A stretch of 64,000 nucleotides of DNA from Acephala macrosclerotiorum (Eukaryota; Ascomycota; Leotiomycetes; Helotiales; Mollisiaceae). Position numbers and translations under genes: made by a program. This document shows positions 11,668 to 24,332 of this stretch, in pieces. Location: positions 62,001 to 126,000 of the forward strand of contig MU119314.1 in the NCBI GenBank assembly GCA_014904845.1, given 5' to 3'. Each line of letters starts with the position of its first letter. Position 1 is the first letter of the stretch. The notes below the pieces were generated by a model. It did no database searches and was not told the DNA's origin. It was given only the letters and a program-made list of their open reading frames with translations.

Positions 11668-13480
11668 TTAGCTTTGCTCTTTTTCTAACGTACGTGGAGC
11701 AAAAATATTATGCCAAGATTCGAATTTGTCACATTTTGAGAAAATATAGTATACTTGTAATTATTTGTTTATAGAAATTTGAAATAAATCCGGTGGCCAA
11801 GAAAAGAAAAATCTCTCGTATTTATAACGTTTAAAACTCTTTAAATACATTGTTAATTGTTTGTTCGGCTTAAAGACTAATGTCAACTTTTTTCTTATAC
11901 ACGTGATATTAATACTTTTAACAATGAGCGATTTTACTCAAATTTAACCGAGGTACTCAAATGTAGTAATTTGATTGATTCACTTAAGAAATTCGCGGTC
12001 TCGTGACTTCGGAATAATATATAGCCGCTCTGGTAAAGAACATTAAAATCTCGCGATTATAATTATATTTATAATTTTTATTTATTAATTAATTTAAATT
12101 GTATAAAATTTGTAAATAAATTGAAATTTAATTAAATATTTTTAAATTTTAAATTTTAAACGATTTTATTAATTCGTTATTACGCAAATTAATAAAATAT
12201 AATCGTATTTAATAAAAATAGCGATCGTAAAATATTTAAATACGTTTTTATTTTAAATATTAAAGTATTTATTTAAGTATTAAATATTTTTATAATTATA
12301 TAATTTTAAAAAAAAGTTTTAAAAAGTTTTTTCTTAGATTTATATATTAAATAAAATAATTTAAATAAATTTGAAATATTTTATTATTAAAAATTAATAT
12401 ATTAAAAAATTAAAAATTAAAATTAAAATTATTATTATTATTAAAAAAATATATATATTAAAAAATTAAATCGTATTATTATAATTTAAAATATTTTAAA
12501 CTCGAAAAAAAAAAAATTTATTTTTTTTAATAATAAAAACAATAATATAAATAATAAAAAAATTATTTTTAAAAATAAAAATAATTTCGAACTAATATTT
12601 AATTTTTAAATAATTTGTTTTTAATATATATTATAATAAAATTCTTCGTAAAATTAATATTTATTTAATTTAATTATTTCTTCGATTAAATTTTTATATT
12701 ATTATTTTTATAAATTCAAATTTTATAATTATAAAAATAATTATTAATTTAAAAAAATACGAATATAATAATTAAAAAATAAAATCTTATAAAAATTTTA
12801 TATTTTAAATTGAGTTTTTAAAATTTTAAAATTTAAATTTATTATAAATTTAATATTATTTTTATTTATTTATAATTATTATAATATAATTTATTTTTAG
12901 TTTTTATAATATTAAAAAATTTATCGATTTATTAGTTTTTATTATTTAATAAAATTTAAAATTATTATTTTAATTTTAAATTATTATAAAACGTTTAAAT
13001 TAAATATATTATTAAAATTAAAAACTTTATAATTTTTCGTAAAAACGTTTTTAAGAAATTTATAAAATAAAATATATATTAAATAAAAAAAAATTTAATT
13101 TATTATTAATTCGTTTAATAAATCGTTAAACGAGTTTTTTTTTAAACGAAAAAAATATTTTAATAATAAAAAACGATATTAAAAATATAAATAATATAAT
13201 AAAAAAATTTATTAAAAATAATATTATTTTAAATATTAATTTAACGATTTTTAATTAAATTAAAAATATTTATATTTGTATTTTTAAATTAATAATATAT
13301 TACTTTATAAATATAATATAATAATTTTATATTATAATTAATATTAAATCGTTATATTTATATATAATACTAATTAAAATAATACGTTAAATTAAAAACG
13401 ATAAAAATTTTAGTTGTAAAATAAACTGTAATATCTAGAAACTTCAAGTGTGAAATAATAAAAACTAGAAAAGTGTCGAT
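11668..13480. repeat. AT-rich RIP-type block downstream of the kinase gene
   Basis: About 1.8 kb, becoming almost pure A/T from about 12050 to 13470, with homopolymer runs and no frame. Remaining cytosines are mostly in CpG. Composition declines gradually from 11690 to 12050, then returns sharply to normal near 13480. Most likely an old transposon destroyed by RIP; no terminal repeats remain recognisable. Confidence 0.75.
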
Positions 13481-13957
13481 AGAATACACCGCTGAGTGGT
13501 CCCGACTGTTTGGTACTGAGACACGTTGGATAGCTTTTGATCGTATACACAATTGTCCTTGTCAGAAAGCCCAGGGACTACCGGGTAAATGGCCGATCTC
13601 CATCTATGGAGCGCTCACTCGTGGAAGATGGGTTACAATAAGAACAAGCATACCAAGGAGCTGAATCTGCTGATGCAGTTCGGCTACTGATATTGGCTGA
13701 GGGGCGAGCAGCGCCGCCTCGACATATCTATTACACCTAGAGGCAATTCCAGAGAGACTCTGGATCCATGGGGTTGCTCTTATCATGCAGTGAATATGCA
13801 GCTATGTTTTCCAACATTGATAGTTGGGTACCTGCAATACCCCCAATTCTCTTCATTTCAAATGCACTTCCTCCTCTGAAGATTGACAGTATCATGTTTT
13901 GACACATCCAGGCATGGCCACCCCTTATGCACGACAATTACTCGCACGAAAATTCTT

Positions 13958-14801
13958 ATGATAACTTCGGTCGCTTCGGCTGCTCTCCTCGCTATCTTGC
14001 TTCTTGTTTTCAACTCCACGACTTCTCTCGCCTCTTACTCCATCAAGTGCGTCTCACAAGATGATGCAGATGCAATTGAGGAGTCGTAGCCTCCTTCGGA
14101 ATCAATTTTGAAAACATTCCCCCCCAACATAGTTGCTCAATCTGTTCCAGGACACAACCAGAGTTCGAAGGATGACTGGGAATCACTGCTGATTCCACCA
14201 AATGGCGGATACCTACAAGTAGAGGAAGAAAACGGGATTGTAACACAGTATGGCATCTCGACGTTTCATCGTTTGCATTGTCTCAACTGATCAGAGCAAT
14301 GTTCTTCTCCATGTCGTCGCCTTCTGGCATCTCACCTGGGGAATCCATCAACTGGGGCAAGCCAACAATACCGTATTCGGAGGTGGCACCTGATCCGAGG
14401 CTGCACCTGGCCCACTGCTTTGACTATATTGCACAGGTACTTGGAACTTTTCTTCATGCTATTTCGAATTATGTCATCAACAGTCATTCTCCTTTTTCTT
14501 TTTTCGATGTACTTGATACAAGGTATGGTGATATAATTGCGGGTAAGTGGAGTAGGACGGATGACTGAATTTGAACTTCAAGGCCATTATATGCGCGTCC
14601 GATGACACAATCGAGCCACCCGAAGTCTGGATAGACAAAAACGGAGAGAAGAAGTCGGTCGTCAACGGGATCGGACATACCCACCACTGCCGAAGTCCAG
14701 CTTTGATTTGGGAAATGGTGGAGAAGTCGAAGGAAAAGTCAGTGCAAAAGTGGAAGTCCAAACAAGGAGACACCGTGTATTTTGTATTTCACAAGGTTTA
14801 A
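13958..14801 (+). pseudogene. UstYa-like (DUF3328) oxidase gene, broken
   Basis: An ATG at 13958 starts a membrane-spanning helix typical of UstYa family proteins. Both family HxxHC motifs are present: HRLHC near 14262-14280 and HLAHC near 14403-14417. A later part with DDTIEPPEV and an H-x-C-R end (14577-14700) matches the family C-terminus after an intron (about 14437-14580). Two lesions break it: an in-frame TAG at 14087-14089, and a single-base loss just after the first HxxHC (near 14281-14290) that moves the rest to another frame. UstYa proteins modify ribosomal-peptide or other secondary metabolites. It borders the large RIP block, which may explain its decay. Confidence 0.72.
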
Positions 14802-15534
14802 GTGCAGCCGTCGCTGGCATCATCCGCAATAGAAAGGAACATAGAAATATCACTCAAGCAAACATAAGAGTGGAAACAATTGAGTATTGACTGCAAAAAT
14901 GAGATTAAAAACAATTGACAATTGACTAGAAGGCATATTCACTAACTTTCATGGCAGGATTTGATGGTATCTCCAGCTTTGAGCTCATGTCGAGTCGTCC
15001 AAACTTCCCCGTGAATAGCAGCCGCAACTAATAAGCTTTCAGGGGTGGAAGGAAGCTGCATAGAAGATCATGCAGCTGCTGCATCTCGCAATTCTTTGAG
15101 CATACAATAATACATCTTACAAGAGATTTGGAGCTGAAATAAATAAATAAACGAGAATGCCGTCCAATGGGGGCTGCTCGAGAAAGGGGGCTGCCAAAGG
15201 AGGCAATCTAAAAATAGCGACGGCTCTATCCGAACACCCTTGGAACCTTGGGAAGGCTGAGTAAATAAGCCTGGACTGAATCTTGACACGGGCTCCAACA
15301 ATTCGACCTCAATAATAATAACAGAACAAGGGCTTACGAGACCCAATTGACCAGTTCAGAATCAGCCAAAGCTATCACCACAGCCTCATCAGCGCAATTG
15401 AGGGAAGAAAGCTTTAAAGGTAAGCTGCCCCTTCCTGAAGAGAAGCTTATTGCTGACACTCAACTTCAGCTGTTTACGAGGGCATTCACGACCACTAACG
15501 CTCCTTCCACCGACCTTTCTTAGTATATCGCACA
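14802..15534. other. Intergenic, upstream of GNA1
   Basis: About 0.7 kb with no supported gene. The last 200 bp are pyrimidine-rich and presumably hold the GNA1 promoter. Confidence 0.5.
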
Positions 15535-16324
15535 ATGGCAGAAGTCAACGGCATTCCCAACGGCGTCGTTGTTCCCACACACACCTCCACCGAGCTCAAG
15601 ACAACACCAACGATGACAATGACCGCACCAACAGATACGGAGACCAGCACCGCTCCCCTCACGAATGGCATCTCAGAAACAAAGGCAGCAGAACCTGTGG
15701 CAGAGCCTACAGTGGATCCCACGACCCCAATCGAAGAAGGCATGTTTGGCCCCGAGCTCGTCTCACCCGCAATCGCAGCCTCCCTCCCAACCACATATAC
15801 AATCCGCGCTCTACGGAAATCAGATTACTCAATTGGATTCCTCGACGTTCTACGAGTTCTGACCACGGTCGGCGACATCACGGAGGAGGAATGGAATGGA
15901 CGATACGAGTGGATGACTACACAGGGCAAGGGAGGATATTATTTGCTGGTTGTTGAGGATCAGGGACGGATTGTTGCTACGGGCGCGCTGCTCGTGGAGA
16001 GGAAATTGTACGTGATATCTCCCATTTCATACCTCTGCTAAAACGCATTTACTAATCTTTGACAGCATCCACCACCTCGGACTCGTTGGGCACATCGAAG
16101 ACATCGCCGTCGCAAAAGACCAACAAGGCAAGAAACTCGGCCTGAAACTCATACAAGCCCTCGACTTCATCGCCGAGAAAGTGGGCTGCTACAAATGCAT
16201 TCTCGACTGCAGCGAAGCGAATGAGGGATTCTACGTCAAGTGCGGATACAAGAGAGCGGGATTGGAGATGGCACACTATTATGATGGAAGCACGAGTAAG
16301 GATATGCCTGTGAAGAAAGCTTAG
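15535..16324 (+). CDS. GNA1: Glucosamine 6-phosphate N-acetyltransferase
   Basis: Two exons (15535-16007, 16066-16324) give 243 residues. The GNAT fold begins near residue 85 (TYTIRALRKSDY), includes GHIEDIAV and the acetyl-CoA-binding loop DQQGKKLGLKLI, and ends with CSEANEGFYVKCGYK, all typical of GNA1. The enzyme makes N-acetylglucosamine 6-phosphate from glucosamine 6-phosphate and acetyl-CoA on the way to UDP-GlcNAc, needed for chitin and glycosylation, in the cytosol. The Thr/Pro-rich N-terminal extension of about 85 residues is much longer than in yeast (about 159 residues in total). An internal start would remove it but none is obviously favoured. Confidence 0.93.
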
Positions 16325-17434
16325 GAGGAGAATCGGATTGACTGTATAACAGGGAGTCACTTGTAGCATGGGTTCTGTGGTTTGGCATAGATTGTGCTTC
16401 GGCTTTGGATTTGGATTTGGGATAATTCATGGCGTACAAAATGGCCATAGATAGCGGAAGGATTGTCCATGCTCAGTTGGTACACTCTGTTTCGTGCCTT
16501 TCACATCTGCCTGTTTCTGGCCTTTTCCATGTGCTAGACACACTCTTGTACTTTGCGCGTTTTCGATTAACTCTTTGATGCCACAGAATCTTCTTTTCAG
16601 AATTGTCCTCTAGAGTGCGAACATTGTCCTCTTGGACATGGAACATTGGAATTTTCTCTTCCTCAGACTTTCGTTCCTGTAGCAGCTTTCGAATGCGAGT
16701 CCAAATATCCATCTTCGCTCCATATTTGGTCTTTGTGGTTAGAACTACAGACCAACTGCGGCGAGTATGCAAGCACCCGAGACGTTTTGCCTGCTGTCAA
16801 ACCCTGCATCTCCCTCGACCTACCCCATTCGTTTTGGTCCAACTTCAAACTGACAACTCCAAGCCCTCGCCAACACAGAAGTTCTCTGTACCACAAAAGG
16901 CTGCCGGGCCGCCCAGTCCCAGCGCGAAAGTGATAGCGGTGATGGGAACATGGTGTCGATCACTTCCATTTCTATGTTTTGTTGCAAGTCGCATCGTATG
17001 ATGTCCACATCTATGAGGGATCTTTTTTCGTGTCCCGAGTTGGGCGAGATGTCGGCCGGTACTGGCCGGCATTCTCAATGTCCCAGCCTTGTGGGGTCAT
17101 TTGCATCCAGACAACCGCAGCCAGCGAGTACTACTTTCTTCTTTCATCTTGCGGTCAGGGGTCTGAAATAGGACACTACGAGTATGATTGAGCGCAAGTT
17201 TCCTGGGTGGGCTGGGAGGTATATCTGCAAGGCATCACGTGGAGAGATGTGTTCATGACGCAACAGCACACAAAGACTGGAGGCGCGCTTTACTATTTCT
17301 CAGTAATATACTGTCATTCTTCATATATCATTCATTCGTTTTCTCATCTGTCCGTAGATATATGGCCAGTACCCGAACAACCTATACCTAACACCGCAAC
17401 GCCAGCCTCCATCACCAGCCATATTTACAGGATA
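16325..17434. other. Intergenic between convergent GNA1 and TmpA-like genes
   Basis: About 1.1 kb holding the two 3' ends. Short frames occur on both strands, none with recognisable features. Nothing further seen. Confidence 0.5.
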
Positions 17435-19039
17435 TCAAGAATCCCAGATCGGCCCAAAACAAGGTACACCCCTACTCTCCAACCCATAAACAACCTTCCT
17501 CGTCAACTTCGGATTACTAATAACAAAAACAGCCTCCGCATTCTCCCTCACATATAGATCCCACGCTCTCTGCACCAAATCCGGTCTCCTCTCCTTCCTC
17601 GTATCAATAATCACAGCATCCGGGTCCACATTCCCAACCGCGTTACAAATTCCTTCTCCATATGTCTTCAACGGGCTCGGCGTACTCCAAATGACCTTCA
17701 CTTTAGTATCCCTCACATCTTGAACAACAGCAAGAACGGGACCGATTCCAGAGCCTGTGGTGACGACTACGATCCGCTTGAAGATAAGAGCCATACACAT
17801 TACGCCTGTGACGGGGACTCCTTTCACCCAGTAGTATGGTCGAGGATTTTGGATCGTTTTCTTGGTCCAATCCCCAGCATTACTTATCAAAACCGAACCA
17901 CCAGTTCCTTCTCGAGCAGGTATACAAGCAAAGGAATGCCATTCTTTCAAAGGTGCATCAGAAATTCGAAGCCCAACGAAAAGAGGTATTTTCTCATCGA
18001 AATGGAGCTGGATGGCGTGGTCCGAGAGCTTTTCTGGTCGGACGTGGAGCTTGTGGAAGCGGAGCCAGGGGTATATTGCGTGGAGGGAGGAGATGAGGAG
18101 AAACCAGAAGGCGGGGAGCTTGATGCAAATTATGCCTAGTAAGGGAGATCCTTGGGCGACTTGGGTGTTTGCAAAAAGGATGAGTTCGGCCCAGAAGAGG
18201 GCTAGTGAGAACCAGCCGAACCAGCGATGGAAGTTTTCGAATGTGTTGTGGGAGGAGAAGCGAAAGCGTGGGTAGGCGGTTATACAGAGGGTCAAGAGGA
18301 GAAGCAGCAGGATATATGTGAGAGTGGGGATTGCTGGGTTTCTGAGGGGCCCGGAGTCGATGAATGATTTGGTTAGGTAGCCGGAGAAGATGGAGAACCA
18401 GAGGACGGAGGAGATGGCTGCTCCGCTGTGGACGCCGCCGTATTCGTAGACTTTGGCGAGGAGGCAGCGGAGACGTAGTGGTACTGAGAGCGGGATGAGC
18501 CATGTTAATCTGAGATGGGAGTTAGTATCAGCAAAGCCAAATCAGGTCAGAGTACTCTTGGAAATAAAATGAAGATAGTGGACGGAACCTGACCTGAACA
18601 AAGCATTGACAACATAGTCCTGACGGACGAGCAGCGCGACCATGATATTGGCGGAGGCAGCATTAGCCAAATCAGCCATGAAAGCTGGTGGTGATGCCCC
18701 TTTATAACGACCGTATAGGACACCCAGACCTATCAGATTCAAGATGAAAACGACAGAAAAGAGTCTTCGATAGACATTCAAAAATGTATGTCGAGCATGC
18801 CTCAAAGTTCGTCCATGTTTCTTCTCGGGAAGCGGTCGTCCCTGCAACAGAGGTTTCTCAGAAGCTCCAGAGGCGAAGGTCTCGCAGCTCGAGGTGCTGG
18901 AGTAGGAAGCATGACCACATTTGACGCCCTTCTCGACATCGATATTGAAGGTTTCCGAACTTGGGAGGAAGGATACACGGACTCCATTCTTGGAGGATGT
19001 TTCTGTCTTCAATACCGGACGCTCAACGTACAACGACAT
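17435..19039 (-). CDS. TmpA-like integral membrane flavoprotein (ferric-reductase related)
   Basis: Two exons (19039-18594, 18509-17435) give 506 residues; the intron starts GTCAGG and ends CAG. The N-terminal third is soluble and ends with a basic stretch before several membrane spans between about residues 95 and 265, including YEYGGVHSGAAISSVLWF and a histidine-containing span. A ferric-reductase-like FAD/NAD(P)-binding region follows, with VVVTTGSGIGPVLAV as nucleotide-binding loop. The closest family known to me is Aspergillus nidulans TmpA, which affects conidiation, and the membrane half of CPS1-type proteins. The electron acceptor is unknown. An AMP-binding ligase gene lies 2.7 kb upstream on the other strand. 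Confidence 0.8.
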
Positions 19040-21745
19040 ATTCACGACTCAAAACAAAACTTTTGGGAGGACGAAGAATTGCAGCTCGAAAAGAGAAAGA
19101 GCTGGGATGAGTACTTGATACTGAAGCTACAAGACTCGGGTAACTGACGGGATCGACCGCGCCCACCAGTTACCCACACGTCATATTCGGGAGAAGCGAT
19201 GGACTGATGGCCAGGCAAAGATCCCCATTGAGGGATATGCCGACTAGAGTCTCATCCGATCAACTTCAGAGGATGACTTGCGAGCAAAAGCCTCCAATGA
19301 GCGGAGGTGCTTCGGGTACGGCCTCTACTGGAGGAGGGACGCCGAGAGAAACAATCCTCAGAGAAGCTGAGGTGAGGACAGAGCAGTTGCCGTTTTCGTA
19401 CCACCGGCACCGAGTCAAACCCTTGGTAGCCAAGATGCTGGCTAGTCAAGAAAAGTCTGCCTCGCTGTTTTCGGGCACTTGCCAGCTGCATTACGCTTCT
19501 TTAGACACCGTACCATCTTCTGTACAGCTTGATCGTCCATGGTGCCCCATAGAGACCGCCCATTGATGAAAGTCCACGGGGCACAAAAAGATAGCGTTTT
19601 CTACAGTATGAAATCTCAACAGTATTGCAAAACATTATCAGTTCATCATGATTCACCCTTCTTGCGCGTAAAGTTCTCGAGACAGCGAATACTCAGTAAT
19701 TCCCTCGTACTTGTCTCAGTCATCTCGATGGATCCAGCGTCCGTCGACATGGCCCGATAATCCGGCAACTAGAGATTGGCATGTACCAGCTAGTGTAGCG
19801 CGGTCTAGCTAGACAGTGCGTGCATGTGTTTATCGATAGTCCCGGTGGCCGAAAATATCTCGGGGACGATGGAATTGCTCTAGAAGCGGGGTACAAAGAC
19901 GGTCTGGGAAATGTTGCGCTGAAAAAAGTCACTCCATTTCCTTTTTTTGAAGACAGTTGCATGTCTTAGATGCTGCACTTGGAGCTGCGTCCGAGGCTGA
20001 GACTACTTAGTGATAGCGGCCATGCAATAATGCGGCGAGTCACAGCGGGCCAAGAAGTACTGCTTTTGCCGCAGTTCGTCCGCACACACCTACCTCACTC
20101 TGATCTTCGCAGATCTTTGATGGTGTGCAGCAAAGATGTCGACGTCAACAAGACACCCGTGTCGACGAGAACGAGCAGCGGCTGAGGGGGGAAGTGAGGA
20201 GGATAGGTCAATCTCTAATGCGATTTGCTCAGCGGAACAACGGGCATGCTGAGTAACTATTTGACATCGCCCCCATTCCAAACGTTGCAATAAGGTTGAT
20301 CCTTCGAAAATGCTTATCGGTCCTCCATGGTGAATACGCGTACTCGACTCCCCTCCGATGCACCACCCCTACCCAGGCCGGCGGATGGGGGCTGGAGAAC
20401 ACGCGCATCCGCTCCGCTGAAGGGTCCTTGGTACAGCGTTCTATTTGCTATTCAAGCGCCGCCATAAGGTTACTGCTTCCGGGCGTGCCGTCTCACTGCT
20501 CGTGGAACGCCAATCGTGATAATTCTTCAGCGTGCCGACCCGAACATCCTACCTACTACGCCACCATCTGGTGCGAATTGGATAACATCCCGAGCATGAG
20601 TCCTGCCATGCATCTCTCATGATGGTGAAGGGGGGAAGAGTCCGTATGGAGGGTCGCTTACAGCTATTGATTGCGACATTTGGGGGACTTTGGGGGACTT
20701 TGGGGGTTGTGGCTGGAAGTCAAAGTCGCATTGACGAATTCCAAATTCCCGCCGACCGCTCATTGGTTTCATCCGGTATCGTCTATCCTTTGCCATTTTT
20801 TGTATTTTCTCACGCACCGAATCCCTTTCGCATGTCAATGATCAATCATACGAGGAAAGCTTCCCGAAAAAGTTGAAAGCGGGCTTGAGATGCAGCCAAG
20901 GGTGTAGTCTTCGCGCCGTCGGGAACAACCTCGCATCTAGAATGCACAGCGAGTTGCGGTGAGCATGAGCTAAGCGTGGTACAGTAGAGTCAACTCTAAA
21001 ACGCATCTTAACTTGAAAGTGTCAAGACATAGTGAGATGCAGAAATTAGTGGGGATCTGCAGAAGCGGAGGACGCGCATGCAAGTGCATACTCGACATCA
21101 GCATTTTATTCTGTGCTTGTAAACTGTCAGCCGTGATCAGATGATCCTCCAGATGTACATGACCCCAGTGGTTCCTGCAATATTTCTATTCTGGAAATGA
21201 GTTTCAAGTCCTATATTGAAGTGTCATTTTTGTTACACACAACGCAGCCGACGCTGTGGAGACGCTGTGATTCCTCAAGCCGGATAGAAGCGCGAATACC
21301 ACCCGCGAAGTCGTACTTAGATCAGCTCAGACTTCACTCTTGAAAGACTGTGTAACTTTGAATTCAACTTCGAGTTTTTCTTAGCTTCGAGATCTGTGTA
21401 ACTTCGAGTTCTGGTAAATTCGAATCTTGGTAACTTCAAGCTCTGCTGCAGTAAACCTAAGGCAGAATTTGTAAATTCCGAGAAGCTGCCTCACACGATC
21501 TTGCATCGAAGGCTCTTGAGTAGATCGTCGAGGGAGCCTTGATCCGTTGTCACAGCTACCCCTCTTCTCCACGGCGACCTTCTCCAGCACATATATACGA
21601 AATTTAGCCTTCTCCGCGACTTTCCAAAATCATATTGCTTAAACTTATCGAAGTTTCTATCAGTCGCTACGGCCTCCACATCAAAACTTCAACACAACAC
21701 TTCAAATAGCCAGTCGATTCTGAAAACGAGTATCATATAATCACG
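19040..21745. other. 2.7-kb intergenic region with minor repeats
   Basis: No supported gene between the divergent TmpA-like and ligase genes. A short tandem repeat of GGGGGACTTTG lies near 20681-20706. At 21355-21450 there are several imperfect copies of GTAACTTCGAGTTCT, in the ligase promoter. The rest is short frames without recognisable content; it may hold decayed genes. Confidence 0.5.
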
Positions 21746-23826
21746 ATGGACATCGTCTCATGGACTTTCGAGCGTGAGCAACATGACCTGAAGAAACCAG
21801 TAAGTGAGAATTCTATACTGAGCTTAAACCAGCTGACAAATGCAGATTTACTTCGACTGCAAGACCCCTACACGCAGCATATCCACCAGGCAAGCTCGAA
21901 AGCTTGTTCGAGAACTTGTTAGCGGCCTCCAACATCATGGTGTCGGAAAAGGAGACTGTGTTTGTGTGATAAGTTTCAACAATGCAAGTTGTCCCACCTT
22001 CCAGTACCATCGCAGGCTCTAATTCCCAACACAGATCAACTATACGTCCATCTATCTCGGAATTATTGGCTCCGGAGCTTGTTTCACTGGGGCTAATCCA
22101 GGTTACACAGCAAGAGAACTTGCCCACCATGTTCGGATCACGGGTGCAAAAATCTTGCTCACTGAGCAGAAAACCTTACCCGTTACTCTGGAAGCAGCAG
22201 CTGAATGCGGTATCTCCTCCTCAAAAATCTTCGTCTTGAACTACCAAGATGAATCTGTACCAAGTCCGCATCAATCATGGACGACCCTCCTCAGCCACGG
22301 TGAGAAGGACTGGGTAACCATCACAGACTCCAATACTCCAGCTGCCTTCGTTAGCACGAGCGGAACTTCTGGCTTGCCCAAAGCAGCAGTAATACCACAT
22401 TCATATCTCATCTCGCAAGGAAACTTCCAAGAGACGATGATCCGCAAAAATGAAAAAGTGAGTCCGCTTCTCAAATCTTGATTCTCAGATGACAGAAGCT
22501 CACAACCCACACAGATCTCAACACTAATCGTAGTACCGCCCTTCCACGTCTTCACCATGCCAGTTCAACACGCACTTCCCCTCCGCACAGGTACACCAGC
22601 ATACATCATGCCGCGCTTTCAAGAGTCGGACTTCGTCCATTCGCTCATCCAATTCAAGATCACACAGACAGTCGTGGTACCGCCGATCTTGATGGCGTTA
22701 ACCAAACGTTCTTCCGAGGAACTTGCGAGCTTACGGAAGATCTTCGTCGGTGGGAGTGTGGCTACGAATGGCATGCAGCAGCAATTGTATGAGAAACTGA
22801 GCCCTCAAGCTAGAATTGTGCAGGTATATGGTATGACAGAGGTTGGATGGGCGACGACCTGGATCAAGGATGCCAAAGATGAGACTGGAAGTGTTGGGCA
22901 ACCACTACCAGAGACACGACTGAGGTATTCTCCCCCAAAAAGGCACTCCTCCCACAATTGAATGTTAACATGAAAACAGACTCGTAGCAACCAACGGCAA
23001 CCTTATAACCAAAGACTCCCTCACAGGTGAAGTCCAAATCCTCACCCCGACATCCATGCGCGGCTACTTCAACAACCCCACCTCAACCAATGAAGCATTC
23101 ACCTCCGACTCCTGGATCCGCACTGGTGATATCGGCTATGTGAAAGACGGCAACTGGTATATAATCGACCGAACAAAAGACTTGATCAAAGTCCGGGGCT
23201 GGCAAGTCAGTCCCGCAGAAATTGAAGCCGCTCTCCTTGAACATCCTGACATAGTCGATGCCGGGGTGATTGGCATCCCAGCTGCGGATGGATGTGGGCA
23301 GGCTCCTGCTGCTTTTGTGAAGAGGAATGAGGGGAGTAGGTTAGATATGGAGGGTGTGAGAGAGTTCCTGGGGAGCAGGTTGGCGAGGTATAAGAATGTT
23401 GGGGAGGTGGAGTTTGTGGATTCCATTCCTAGGAATCCAACAGGAAAGATCCTAAGACGAGTGCTGAGAGATACGAGAGAGCCTGATGTTCCGACTAAGG
23501 ATATGCTCGCTGCGCAGCAATACACTGCAGAGTTGAAGAAATTGGAAGCGTATCGGAGGTCGAGAACATCGATGTCTTTGGATTTGGAGAGAAAGAGGGT
23601 GGGGAGTGATGCAAGCTATGCGAGCTCGGAAGAAGATAGACTGAAGCAAAATATTGAGCAGATCGAGACAAATTCCGACAGGTTGAGGAAGAGTATCGAA
23701 GATAAGACAAACGACGAGACAGCGGCCAGGAACAACAAAAAGAGGAAGAGGAATTGCTGTACGCTTGAAGCGCCGTTGGAGTATTTGCGGAAGCTAAGAT
23801 GTGGCATTAGAGGGCGTGCGGACTAA
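21746..23826 (+). CDS. AMP-binding acyl-CoA ligase (4-coumarate-CoA ligase-like)
   Basis: Five exons (21746-21799, 21846-21983, 22035-22457, 22515-22924, 22980-23826) give 623 residues. Motifs of the adenylate-forming family are intact: STSGTSGLPK (171-180), YGMTEVGW, GDIGYVKDGNWYIIDRTKD, KVRGWQVSPAEIE and the catalytic lysine in NPTGKILRR. It should activate a carboxylic acid with ATP and join it to CoA; the substrate is unknown. After the normal end it has about 120 extra residues, charged and coiled-coil-like, with a Lys/Arg cluster and a Cys pair and no peroxisomal SKL-type end. The second intron (21984-22034) begins with GC (GCAAGT) instead of GT. Confidence 0.9.
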
Positions 23827-24332
23827 GTTTTTGAGTGTGTTCGAGATTAGAAATCTTGTTGTTGGTATTTGTGTGGTGTTAGGAGATTGATGATATTTAT
23901 GGCCATCTATTTAAGTGAGTGTTGCTATGAACATGTTTGAGACAAGAAAAGAGGTGTATCGTGACGTTTCGCTAGCAGGGCTTGCCTTCCCTTGGACTTT
24001 AGCAGGTCGCCCCTACATTTATAGAGGGCCAGGCCCCGAGACACCTGAGCAGTGAAGCAGTGTTTGGATTTCAGTTCAAAATCCTTCACAAATTGATATG
24101 AGGCATCTCACGAACCTGCTGTAGACAAATATTAAGTCCGTAGAGTGGATTTATGGCGCCTGCAGCTCTCGTGGGACAAAGTGGGGCCCGGTTTTGCTTC
24201 GAGGTGCCCAGATTAGGCATCATTCTCAAGCTCTCGCCGCGACACATCTCTTCACACTCTAGTTATAGTCGTAATTCGGATGCCTTACCGTCATGCAGGC
24301 GGTTTAGAAAGACAACTTCATACAGTCCTGCC
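23827..24332. other. Intergenic, nothing recognised
   Basis: About 0.5 kb downstream of the ligase gene; no frame or repeat with support. Confidence 0.45.

Noticed and set aside
2979..23826. A secondary-metabolite cluster (FAD oxidase, UstYa-like, TmpA-like, ligase)
   Set aside because: The genes are spread over 20 kb among unrelated ones, UstYa is broken, and no core synthase or peptide precursor is seen.
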